Below are positions 15,789 through 23,456 of a stretch of 53,552 bases of DNA, one piece after another. Each line of letters starts with the position of its first letter. The stretch's first letter is position 1. The notes below the pieces were generated by a model. That model was not told the DNA's origin and ran no database searches. It saw only the letters and a list, made by a program, of their open reading frames with translations. Where the stretch lies: the NCBI GenBank assembly GCA_964607765.1, contig CAZSNT010000055.1:1-53552 (forward strand), in the 5' to 3' direction. Source of the stretch: CAZSNT01 sp964607765 (GTDB lineage Bacteria > Verrucomicrobiota > Lentisphaeria > Oligosphaerales > JABHEG01). Made by a program: the position numbers and the translations under genes.

Positions 15789-17866
15789 GTGCTCACAAGT
15801 ACGGCACGGATCCATTCGCCTACTGGGAGCGGGATGCACACAGCCTGCCCGCGTACCAGTTGGCGCCTGCCGCGCTGCCGCGCAGCATGCCGCCTCTGCG
15901 GCACGTGTTCGGCACGGGGCGCATCATCGCCACGGCCGATCAGCACGGCGTCGTCCAGGTCACAACGGTCCAGGCGCGCGCCGCCTGCTCTCTGCACGCC
16001 TGCGCGCCGCACTTCGCCAGCGCAATCTCCCTCCAGCTCACGCACGACAAGACCACCAGATCGCTGTTTGTCTGTGAACCGGCGACGGACGAGGCCCCGC
16101 TCATGACGTGGGGCGTCGGTTATGTGGTCTACGCCGCCGATGTCTGCCTCGGCGATGCGCACCGCATACACGTGGAACTCGAGTTGGCCGCGCCGTTCGG
16201 ACAGCCGTTCCTTGCCGTCGCTGTCCGATTGACCAACCTGGGCGAGGCCGCGCTTTCCCTTCAGGCAGCTGTCAATGCGGACGTCGCGCCTGCCCCCCCG
16301 GACTGCTTCAGCGCCGCGCCGTCCGTTTTCCTCAAGAGCGGCGTGGCCGTGTTGACCGATGTGCACGAGACGCTGGGCGACTATTTCCTGGTTGGTGCGG
16401 ACAGCTGGCAGGCCGGCGGCACACCCCGGCAGCTCCGGCTCGCGTCAGCCATCGAGGTCGCCCCCCAAGCGACGGAGCAGCGTCATCTGCTGCTGGGGTA
16501 CTCGCCTGACTGCACTGTCGACTGGGTGAAGGAGCAGCTGAACGAACACACCTGCGCCGCTGCGCGTGAGGCGTGGGCGGCCCGCCTGGCCGAGAGCAAG
16601 GTGAAGGGCCCCGAGCTGTGGATGCAGGAGGAGTGCCTGTGGGATGCAGGCCGCCTGCTTGCCTTTGCCTACACCGATGCCGGCTCGGCTCAGACAGGTG
16701 TGACTCCCGGTGGCACGGACCTGTTCGCGCCCTGCTCCCGACCGGATGCACGCGGTCGGCCTGCGTCGACACGGGACTTGCTTGCCCTCGCGTTGCCGCT
16801 GGGCGATTGGGATCTGCCCGCCGCCGCCGCAGTCTTGCGTGTCGTCGCGGCCTCGCAGTCCGCTGGCGGCCGCCTGCCCGAACGCCTTGGCGAGCCGGCG
16901 CCGCATGACCTGGATTCTGCCTCGCAACGCAGCGACCTGGAGGTCTGGCTCCTGCTTGCATGGTGCGAGTTGCTGTCCGCCGGCCTGGAAGAGGCGGAAC
17001 TCGACGCCATGTGCCCGTTCGTCGACGCGGAGCCTGCCAGCGTCTGGGAGCATCTGTGCCGCGCCTACCATTGGCTGCGCGACGAGCTTGGCGTGGGCCC
17101 GCACGGCTTGTTGCGCATGCTTGCCGGGGACTGGAACGGCGCCCTGGACCGCGTCGGCGTGGGCGGGCGCGGCGAGTCCGTGCTCACCACAGCCATGGCC
17201 TGTTACGCCTTCCAGCGTCTGTCCACTCTCGCGCGCCGCCGCGAGCAGGATGCGTTCGCCGACAATGTAGACGAGTGGACCCAAGCTCTGCGCGTAGCTG
17301 TAGGCGAGGCATTTGACGGCAATTGGTTCCGGCGCGCCTACACAGACAGCGGGCGAGCCCTGGGCGCAGACGTCGAGGACCGCGTGTTCGTCGCCGTTCA
17401 GGCTTGGGCCGTGTTGGCACGTTGCGGCACCGCTGCGCAACGGGAGTTGGCCCTCGATGCCGTGCTCGCGCGACGGGCAGACCCCGACGCAGCCATTGCC
17501 TGCGTCTCCAGGCCTTTCCCCTTGCCACCGCCCGACACCGTCAGCAGTGTCGCGCTGCTGCCCGGGCACCGCGAAAACGCCGGCGTCGTGCCGCCCGTGA
17601 CCGCGTGGTTCGTTTGGGCGCTGGCGTGCGAGGGGCGCAAGCAGCAAGCCATGCACGAGTGGGAACGCATGACGATCCGTTTCCGGGCCGCGCGCGCCAC
17701 CGACGTCCCGGCCGCGTTGCTCATGAACCTGGGGACAGTCTGCTCCACACATGCAGGACAGCGCAGCGGCCTGTGGGCGTCCGGGACCTCCGCAGACGAA
17801 GCATGTCTGCCGTCTGCACACGCCGTTGCCTGGCAGGACTTCGCGCTGCGCAAAATCCTCTCTTAA
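15785..17866 (+). CDS. GH94-like protein, probably catalytically altered
   Basis: The 693-residue product aligns with GH94 disaccharide phosphorylases (former GT36). An N-terminal beta-sandwich region spans about 1-270, a linker follows, then an (alpha/alpha)6 barrel with GDWNGALDRVGVGGRGESV near 448-466, FDGNWFRRAYTDSG and EDRVFVAVQAWAVLA. In active members the motif is DWND and its second Asp is the general acid; here that position is Gly452. The phosphate-binding REN-GG-YTHA block reads HRENAGVVPPVTAW, so the Thr-His pair is also absent. A phosphorylase role is therefore doubtful. It is shorter than the usual 800 residues. Coupled to pta by ATGA. Confidence 0.7.
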   Translation: MSAHKYGTDPFAYWERDAHSLPAYQLAPAALPRSMPPLRHVFGTGRIIATADQHGVVQVTTVQARAACSLHACAPHFASAISLQLTHDKTTRSLFVCEPATDEAPLMTWGVGYVVYAADVCLGDAHRIHVELELAAPFGQPFLAVAVRLTNLGEAALSLQAAVNADVAPAPPDCFSAAPSVFLKSGVAVLTDVHETLGDYFLVGADSWQAGGTPRQLRLASAIEVAPQATEQRHLLLGYSPDCTVDWVKEQLNEHTCAAAREAWAARLAESKVKGPELWMQEECLWDAGRLLAFAYTDAGSAQTGVTPGGTDLFAPCSRPDARGRPASTRDLLALALPLGDWDLPAAAAVLRVVAASQSAGGRLPERLGEPAPHDLDSASQRSDLEVWLLLAWCELLSAGLEEAELDAMCPFVDAEPASVWEHLCRAYHWLRDELGVGPHGLLRMLAGDWNGALDRVGVGGRGESVLTTAMACYAFQRLSTLARRREQDAFADNVDEWTQALRVAVGEAFDGNWFRRAYTDSGRALGADVEDRVFVAVQAWAVLARCGTAAQRELALDAVLARRADPDAAIACVSRPFPLPPPDTVSSVALLPGHRENAGVVPPVTAWFVWALACEGRKQQAMHEWERMTIRFRAARATDVPAALLMNLGTVCSTHAGQRSGLWASGTSADEACLPSAHAVAWQDFALRKILS

Positions 17867-18007
17867 GCCTTGCCCGGGCCTCCGTCCCCTCGGTCCCCAA
17901 AACCTCCGGCACCCACTCGGTATTGAGCCATTTCTTGCCTTCGCCTCCTCGGGGCGCTAAGGTATTCTCACAGACAACGCGTCTGCCTGATGGCCTTTCC
18001 CTTGACT

Positions 18008-18362
18008 GGGGGCGACACGGTTTCGACTGGTCAGGTTGAGCGTTGGTTGCATGCGGAGGATGATCGTTGGCCTCCTTAATCATCGGTCAAAACAGTAATT
18101 GCGAACACTGAGTTTGCTCTCGCTGCTTAGGTAGCGACGTCTCTACCTTGACGCCTGATAGGGGCTAGAGACGCAAACATCAGGCTGGCCGCAAAGCCGG
18201 GCACCCGGGCGGCGCGGTGAGAACTAACAGGATGCTGGCCCACTTACCGTGCTCGTGCATCGCCAAAGTGAGTGGGCGAGAACTTTAAAGCGTGCACTAA
18301 GCATGTAGACGCCAGCGTTATATCTCTCCAGGACGGGGGTTCGACTCCCCCCGCCTCCACCA
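18008..18362 (+). ncRNA. ssrA: tmRNA (one-piece), tag ANTEFALAA
   Basis: Transfer-messenger RNA rescues stalled ribosomes. The 5' end GGGGGCG (18008-18014) pairs with CGCCTCC near the 3' end, followed by discriminator A and encoded CCA at 18360-18362. The 5' GGGGGCGACACGGTTTCGAC-type start and the T-arm GGTTCGACTCC are diagnostic. The tag frame begins at GCG 18101 and reads ANTEFALAA, ending at TAG 18128-18130; the hydrophobic ALAA end is the ClpXP degron. The 3' part doubles as a recombination core (18338-18359). The RNA itself looks intact despite the adjacent island. Confidence 0.97.
18338..18359 (+). repeat. Attachment core in the tmRNA 3' end
   Basis: These 22 nt recur exactly at 33360-33381 on the opposite strand, within the 3' end of the integrase gene. 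Beyond the 22 nt, similarity continues with only two mismatches over the next 8 nt on the tmRNA-internal side. tmRNA 3' ends are frequent integration sites for tyrosine-recombinase elements. Orientation relative to the other copy is inverted. Confidence 0.85.
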
Positions 18363-18667
18363 TTTCTGCCTTGGACAAATCCGGACAGGCCCCACCAGAT
18401 TCCGGACAGAATCAGTCACCTACCGGACAACCGACCTGCCCCCAACAAGACCCTAAATCGGGCAACCGGACAGATCCGGGACAAAACCTGTCAACTACCG
18501 GACAGAATCGGAACACAACAATCGCACAACGGCTTCCAGAGGGCCTCGTGCGGCTGGCTGATCTGCCGGCTGATCTGCGGACGGTGATTGAGGTGTGGAG
18601 GCGGCTTCCAGGCAAGGCCCGGGCGGAGATATCGCGCATCGCAGGCACGCGGCGCAGTGCCCCATGA
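18363..18667 (+). other. Orphan ORF tail fused to the att core
   Basis: An open frame enters from the tmRNA (DGGSTPPAS is the core translated) and runs to a TGA at 18667. The first part is rich in SGQ/TGQ repeats. The last 35 residues (RLADLPADLRTVIEVWRRLP then GKARAEISRIAG) look like a folded helical protein segment. There is no ATG after the core; a TTG at 18371 is the only candidate start. The integrase at 33343 reads through the same core in the same frame, so this is best explained as the integrase C-terminus detached by recombination. Confidence 0.5.
18381..18504 (+). repeat. Five CCGGACA direct repeats beside the att core
   Basis: CCGGACA occurs at 18381, 18402, 18423, 18466 and 18498. 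The first three are spaced exactly 21 nt apart, two helical turns. Two copies extend to CCGGACAGAATC. Their position just inside the element, next to the core, is what arm-type integrase or excisionase binding sites look like. They are also in an open reading frame, so a coding repeat is the alternative. Confidence 0.5.
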
Positions 18668-19103
18668 GGCGAGATCCCAGGAGAGACCTGCCGGAAGCTG
18701 ATCCCCATGGACGTGCAGAACTCGCTGAGTGAATACGCAACAATGTGGACTTACTCCGGGATGCGAGCAAGGCCGTTCCCGCATTGCCTCGGGGCCTGGA
18801 ACTAGGAATAGCGGCAAGGCCACACTCTCCCCGATCCAGCGGAGTCGCTGCTTCCGCTGGAAAACAGCGTTCCCTGCATCATGTTTCCTGTCATTGTCGC
18901 CGTTTGATGGTTCGTCGGAACTTCCGCCAACACAGGTCTCTGGTCGTCGGAGCAGTGCTCCCTGGATTGGGGCCGCGCCGGGATGTCGAGCCTGATGTGC
19001 TGAACGGGCCATGTGGAGCAAGCGGACGTTGGTGGGCTGCGCCGGACAGGGGAAGATCCGGGGCGGCACGCCCGTACCAACGACCGCCATGGGGACTACA
19101 ACG
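18668..19103. other. No gene recognised
   Basis: A 436-nt stretch between the orphan ORF and the DUF6884 gene. Frames are short and without family resemblance on either strand, and no repeat or convincing promoter is seen. Confidence 0.4.
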
Positions 19104-20312
19104 ATGGGGCACGGACAGACAGTTTTCATTCTGGCCTGCAGCAGCCAGAAGCGGGCGGATGTGGCCCCCGCTAAGGATCTGTATGTGTCGAAACGGTTCA
19201 GGCTCGAAAGGAAGGTGGCTGAAGAGTATGGGGACGGGTGGTTTATCCTGTCTGCGATGCATGGCCTCCTGCGACCTGAAACTCCTGTGGCCCCGTACGA
19301 GTCCTTCCTGCCCGACTTGAGTCCGGCTGAAAGAGCGGCCTGGAGTGCCCGAGTACGGCAGGAACTAGCCCCCTTCCTCATCGCACCAGCCCACTTTGTT
19401 TGCCTCGGAGAGCCGGCGTATTTTGACGATCTGTCCGATTGCGTTCAGGAGGCCGGCGCCACTGTTTCTGTCCCGTTCCGCTGGCTTGACTCCGGCAACA
19501 TCGACAGATGGCTGGAGGACGTCCTACCTGAAAGCCGTAGGGCGCGCGATCTCAAGCAGCTCTATGCAATCCTTGGCAATCCGGCCCTGACTGGCGCTCA
19601 ATTGAGATCGTTCAGAGAGTGTTCAGGAGGAGACGCATGGCCACGCCGAGGACTGTATGTGTTCTATGGGCCACACCAGAGGCGTATGCTCAACACAGGC
19701 CAACGGAAGGTAGTCAGGGTGGGGACACATGCGGTCAGCACAGGCTCTGCTTCGAGTCTCTGGCAACGGCTAAGGACACATAAGGGGACAGATGATGGGA
19801 GAGGCAACCACAGGGGCTCGGTTTTCCGCCTCCATGTGGGGAACGCCCTTATGTTCAGGAATGGGCTTCTGTGCGCATCTTGGGGAAAGGGAGCTTCTGC
19901 TGACTCGGAGACTAGGCGCAACGAAGAGATGCTTGAACGGGAGGTGTCAGCCTACTTGGCGCGGATGGAAGTCTTGACCCTCCACATCGACGACACACCC
20001 TCCAAGAGAAGCGACCGCGCATACATCGAGCAGAACATGGTGGCCCTCCTGTCCGGACCCTCTGGCCCGTTGGACTTCGCGGAGGAGTCGTGGTTGGGGT
20101 ACAACTGCCCCAATGCCGCGGTGAGGTCAAGTTGCCTTTGGAACGTTGACTACACGAACAGGGCATACGACGAGAGATTTCTTGACACGCTCGACGTCTA
20201 CGCACAAGTTAGCTCAGGCCGGAAACAACACCCTGAGAAGTCGATCGCGCCCAGATTCTGGTATGAGTCGGCCAAGAGCGGCTACCTCCAGGGCACTCTT
20301 GATTTCGGGTAG
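19104..20312 (+). CDS. DUF6884 domain protein with GIY-YIG-like C-terminal half
   Basis: The 402-residue product has two parts. Residues 1-130 match the DUF6884 pattern (VFILACSSQKR, A-DLY-S-F, GWFILSAMHGLLRPE, PYESFL). Residues about 175-400 carry RGLYVFYGPHQRRM, KVVRVGTHAVS, SSLWQRLRTHKG and GNHRGSVFRLHVG, which look like a GIY-YIG-type nuclease fold with the Tyr pair and an Arg-rich helix. The combination suggests a nucleic-acid-acting enzyme, but no activity is known. The start is ATG 19104, with GGGGA 9 nt upstream. It precedes the SIR2-kinase gene by 14 nt, so it is probably the first gene of that operon. Confidence 0.65.
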   Translation: MGHGQTVFILACSSQKRADVAPAKDLYVSKRFRLERKVAEEYGDGWFILSAMHGLLRPETPVAPYESFLPDLSPAERAAWSARVRQELAPFLIAPAHFVCLGEPAYFDDLSDCVQEAGATVSVPFRWLDSGNIDRWLEDVLPESRRARDLKQLYAILGNPALTGAQLRSFRECSGGDAWPRRGLYVFYGPHQRRMLNTGQRKVVRVGTHAVSTGSASSLWQRLRTHKGTDDGRGNHRGSVFRLHVGNALMFRNGLLCASWGKGASADSETRRNEEMLEREVSAYLARMEVLTLHIDDTPSKRSDRAYIEQNMVALLSGPSGPLDFAEESWLGYNCPNAAVRSSCLWNVDYTNRAYDERFLDTLDVYAQVSSGRKQHPEKSIAPRFWYESAKSGYLQGTLDFG

Positions 20313-20326
20313 GAAAGGCGGGGAAG

Positions 20327-22009
20327 ATGGCTGACTTGAGACGGGAGATCATGCGGCAATATGCTCGCGCAGTGATGCACCTGCGCGAGCAGAAGAAGCT
20401 CAAACGTCTGGGACTCGTGTTTGGCGCAGGCGTCAGCCAGGACTTTGGGTTCCCGTCTTGGGCAAAGCTTGTCTCGAGGATCGCAGCAGACCCGGGAGTC
20501 GCGGGGGAGCCGATATTGGCGCAGGCCGCCTCCAACACATGCGTCTCGCAGTTGCTTTTCCAGAGGTACCGCACGAGAATCTTGGAGTCTCTGCCTGACG
20601 GCTTTGATGAGTATGATCGCTTGAGTTCCTTCATTCAATCGGGTTGGCATCGGGTAGTTCACGACGCCCTCTACCACGGCGTCCCAGAGGATCCAGGGGA
20701 GCTCTCTCGACGGGATCCATATATCCGGGAGTTCCTGCCGATCATCAAGGAAACCCGATTGACAATCAACTACAATTTCGATGACACGTTGCAGACGTTG
20801 CTCGGCGAAAGCCGTTCATCGGCTGAGCGAAGGGAGAAGCGTGGCTTCCGGACAGTCTGGAGCGGCAACATTCAACTATATCCACAGAACGCAGTCATCT
20901 ACCACCCCAACGGCTATCTTCCGCGGGATTTCCGGGAGAGGCCCAGCGACGGCTTGATCTTCTTGGAGGATGCGTTCGGGGATCAATTGCTGGACAGCGT
21001 TTCGGGACACTACGCCGCGCTTTCGTACCATTTCTCTCAGAACACATGTCTTTTCATCGGGCTCTCCCTGGACGACGCCACGCTGAAGCACTTGCTTCGC
21101 AAGAACGCTACTCTTCATCCCGGCCACGTTCAGTATTACGTACACTTCTTGGAGGATAGCACCAGTCTCGGCCCTGAACACCGCGAGGCAATCCGGGACG
21201 CCAATTTTGAGGTCTACAATCTGATCACGCTCTTCTTGGACAGGAATGGCATCGGCGCTCTGGGACGGCTGCTGGCGGCCGGCGATGACGAGATTGAACT
21301 GATCGCAGACGAGGTGGGCGTACCGACAGCTTACCGGTTTTTCCTAACTGGTTCCGTGAGTGTCGGCAAGAGCACCGCTGTCTCACACTTCCGAAGCCTG
21401 CTGACCCATGACGAATGGCTTGACAAGAAAGCGCCAGGAATGGAACGCGACCCAGAGAGAGTCACGGACCCAGGGGTCATTCACCAGATTGATGCTTGGG
21501 TGGCGAAACAATGGCGTCTAAAGAACTTCGTCCTGAACCGGGCGACTAGCTATGGCATCCACATCATTGACAGGAGCCCACTGGATGCGTTTGCCTTTAC
21601 GCCTGAGGACGAATGGGTAGATAAGGCCAAGTTCACGAGCGCCACCATTAGACCCGACAGGTCTCAAACGCCACTGTGCAAAGGGAAGGTCATACTGCTG
21701 ATCGGCGATCCCGAGGTAATGGCGGTGCGAGCAATGAAGCTCCAGAAGGATGTCACACCAGACCTACTTGGCTATCGGCAAGAGTTACTTCGCCTTGTGT
21801 ATGACCGGGAACTCCCCGGCGTGGTAGAGCTTGACACGCGCGATAAGTCGGTGTGGCATGTGGTGCGGGAGATATGTCGGATGGTCCATCTGGAACCCTA
21901 TGAAGAGTGCGACCTTCAGGCTCGGTTGGGGCAGATTGAGACCGCTAAAGTGTCTCCTCCAGAGGCGCTTCCGGCGGCAGAAGAAGGAGTGGAGGAGAAT
22001 CATGTATAG
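20327..22009 (+). CDS. SIR2-like domain fused to a P-loop nucleoside kinase
   Basis: A 560-residue two-domain protein. Residues 25-330 are a SIR2_2-like NAD-binding fold: VFGAGVSQDFGFPSW (31-45), TINYNFDD (146-153, candidate catalytic Asn148), YHPNG with candidate catalytic His193, and CLFIGLSLDDATLKHLL. Such domains in phage defence deplete NAD. Residues 335-540 form a nucleoside/nucleotide-kinase-like P-loop domain with Walker A GSVSVGKST (342-350), a DRS motif in IIDRSPLDAFAF (as in deoxynucleoside kinases) and VILLIGDP. The fusion suggests that a nucleoside-sensing kinase controls an NADase effector. The stop overlaps the deoxyribosyltransferase start by 8 nt. Not a matched known system that I can name. 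Confidence 0.75.
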   Translation: MADLRREIMRQYARAVMHLREQKKLKRLGLVFGAGVSQDFGFPSWAKLVSRIAADPGVAGEPILAQAASNTCVSQLLFQRYRTRILESLPDGFDEYDRLSSFIQSGWHRVVHDALYHGVPEDPGELSRRDPYIREFLPIIKETRLTINYNFDDTLQTLLGESRSSAERREKRGFRTVWSGNIQLYPQNAVIYHPNGYLPRDFRERPSDGLIFLEDAFGDQLLDSVSGHYAALSYHFSQNTCLFIGLSLDDATLKHLLRKNATLHPGHVQYYVHFLEDSTSLGPEHREAIRDANFEVYNLITLFLDRNGIGALGRLLAAGDDEIELIADEVGVPTAYRFFLTGSVSVGKSTAVSHFRSLLTHDEWLDKKAPGMERDPERVTDPGVIHQIDAWVAKQWRLKNFVLNRATSYGIHIIDRSPLDAFAFTPEDEWVDKAKFTSATIRPDRSQTPLCKGKVILLIGDPEVMAVRAMKLQKDVTPDLLGYRQELLRLVYDRELPGVVELDTRDKSVWHVVREICRMVHLEPYEECDLQARLGQIETAKVSPPEALPAAEEGVEENHV

Positions 22010-22478
22010 ACTTTACCTGGCGGCGCCCCTCTTTAGCGAGGCAGAGCTGGCCTTCAACAGGGCACTGCGGGACCTGCTCAAGGAGTATTTCGATGTCTTC
22101 TTGCCACAGGAAGACAGCGGTTTGATGGTGGAGATGGTGCGACGCGGGATGCCACTCGACACAGCAAAGCGGGTGGTGTTCCGGGATGATACGGAGGCAG
22201 TAAGGAGAAGCGATTTCTTGCTGATCGTGCTCGACGGCAGAGCCGTGGATGAGGGAGCCTGTTTTGAGCTGGGATTCGCTCGCGCTCTGGGGAAGAAGTG
22301 TGTGGGATACCAGAGCGATCCACGGCGGCTATTGCCAATGGGCAACAACCCTATGTTGGAGTGCGCACTCCAACTGATTCTGAAGTCGCGGGAGGAGCTT
22401 GTCGAGTGGGCTGCCAGGGAGGGCAACGGAGCGCCCGTCCAGGAACTATGCGGTACTGATGTTGGGCATGGCAGCTGA
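22002..22478 (+). CDS. Nucleoside 2-deoxyribosyltransferase-like protein
   Basis: The 158-residue protein is a compact member of the PF05014 superfamily, which cleaves or transfers the N-glycosidic bond of (deoxy)nucleosides or nucleotides. YLAAPLFSEAELAFNRAL at the N-terminus, FLPQEDSG, DFLLIVLDGRAVDEGACFEL and GFARALGKKCVGY match the family; Glu89 is the expected nucleophile and Asp83 the supporting acid. The ATG at 22002 has GGAGGAG upstream, inside the end of the SIR2-kinase gene (8-nt overlap), so the two are translationally coupled. Context suggests it makes or removes a nucleotide signal for the upstream effector. The last 20 residues are beyond the fold. Confidence 0.8.
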   Translation: MYRLYLAAPLFSEAELAFNRALRDLLKEYFDVFLPQEDSGLMVEMVRRGMPLDTAKRVVFRDDTEAVRRSDFLLIVLDGRAVDEGACFELGFARALGKKCVGYQSDPRRLLPMGNNPMLECALQLILKSREELVEWAAREGNGAPVQELCGTDVGHGS

Positions 22479-22906
22479 TGTCCACGGGGTTCGTTGTCGT
22501 CACGCGACTGCGCATAGAGGCCGTTGGCCTGGGTTCGGCGTGACAGCCGAGGACAGTCCACTAGAGTTGACATCCACGGTTCTGTGAACTGGGATTGCCT
22601 AGCAAGAGGGCTAGCTGCTTCGGCCTGTCCCCGGCCCGGCCCGGCCCCGTTCGCAGACGCGCCGGAGGAGCATTCGAGCAGAGATCATCGACCAACGGTC
22701 AGTCGTCATGTGTGCAATCTGCTCTCTGACCGTTGACAGACTCGCCGACCGTCTCGGCGATCTTCGTTTCGTCCAGATCCAAACAGGCTGAACTGCGGCT
22801 GACGGGTGAGGCGCATCTGATAGAGCTTCCCTAACGGGGCTTGAGCGCTGCATGTTTGAGCTGTATTGTCAACATATGATCTTAACACCATGTGCTGGAG
22901 GCAGGA
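22479..22906. other. Intergenic region between the SIR2 operon and the LexA-like gene
   Basis: About 430 nt with no supported gene. It contains the inverted repeat at 22693-22735 and an AT-rich stretch (22862-22888, with TTGTCA and TATGAT) that is a plausible promoter for the LexA-like gene. Confidence 0.5.
22693..22735. promoter_or_regulatory. Inverted repeat, candidate operator
   Basis: CAACGGTCAG (22693-22702) and CTGACCGTTG (22726-22735) are perfect reverse complements, 23 nt apart. There is no T-run. It lies about 170 nt upstream of the LexA-like start, so it may be an operator for that regulator or a transcript-end structure for the SIR2 operon. Confidence 0.45.
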
Positions 22907-23449
22907 TTGGGAGGACTAGCCAAGAGGCAGCGAAGGGGGCTCTGTCATCTGCACGACTGCTTGGGCGCCGAGCGTTCTCGTCCCACTCGCGACGAGATCC
23001 GTGACCGCTCTGCGTGCCGCAGCCCCAACAGCGTGGCGGTGCACCTGCGTGCGCTCGAGCGGAAGGGATACACCTCGCGGGCTGCCAACAGAGCCCGTGC
23101 CGTTCGCCTTGCCCTTGGGCGTGGAGGAACGACTCCGACCGCAGAGCGTGGATTCGTGTCGATACTGGAGCAGATTGCTCTTGGCCGAGGCGAAAGTGGA
23201 GGACAGCCTATCTGTGCCGCGCGGGCACCGAAGGGCGGCACGCGTTTTCCGATAGGTGTGCCAGGAGACAGCATCCGCGATGCCGGGATCGAGGACGGGG
23301 CCGTGCTGAAGCGCGTGTTGCCATCAGATGCCCAGCTTGTGTTGCGGAGTGAGAATACAGCATGCTCGGACCTAGCCTTCCGTCTGGAAGAGGGTAACGG
23401 GATCCGGATAGTCGGTAGATGGGGCGGGTTGCTTAAGTGGTTCCGGTGA
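22907..23449 (+). CDS. LexA-like transcriptional repressor (S24 type)
   Basis: About 180 residues. The N-terminal 65 residues match the LexA winged helix (LAKRQRRGLCHLHDCLG, RPTRDEIRD, SPNSVAVHLRALERKGY, then RARAVRL). The C-terminal half resembles an S24 peptidase/latency domain, with VPGDSIRDAGIEDGAV placing a Ser at the LexA nucleophile position. A clear catalytic Lys and Ala-Gly cleavage site are not evident, so self-cleavage is uncertain. The TTG at 22907 is preferred because GGAGG lies 5 nt before it; a GTG at 22892 in the same frame has no SD. It starts 8 nt before the methylase gene, and probably controls the restriction-modification pair and perhaps itself. Confidence 0.75.
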   Translation: MGGLAKRQRRGLCHLHDCLGAERSRPTRDEIRDRSACRSPNSVAVHLRALERKGYTSRAANRARAVRLALGRGGTTPTAERGFVSILEQIALGRGESGGQPICAARAPKGGTRFPIGVPGDSIRDAGIEDGAVLKRVLPSDAQLVLRSENTACSDLAFRLEEGNGIRIVGRWGGLLKWFR

Positions 23450-23456
23450 GCGAGTA

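Noticed and set aside
16445..17821. 458-codon antisense frame over the GH94-like gene
   Set aside because: Shadow of the coding strand; no motif seen.
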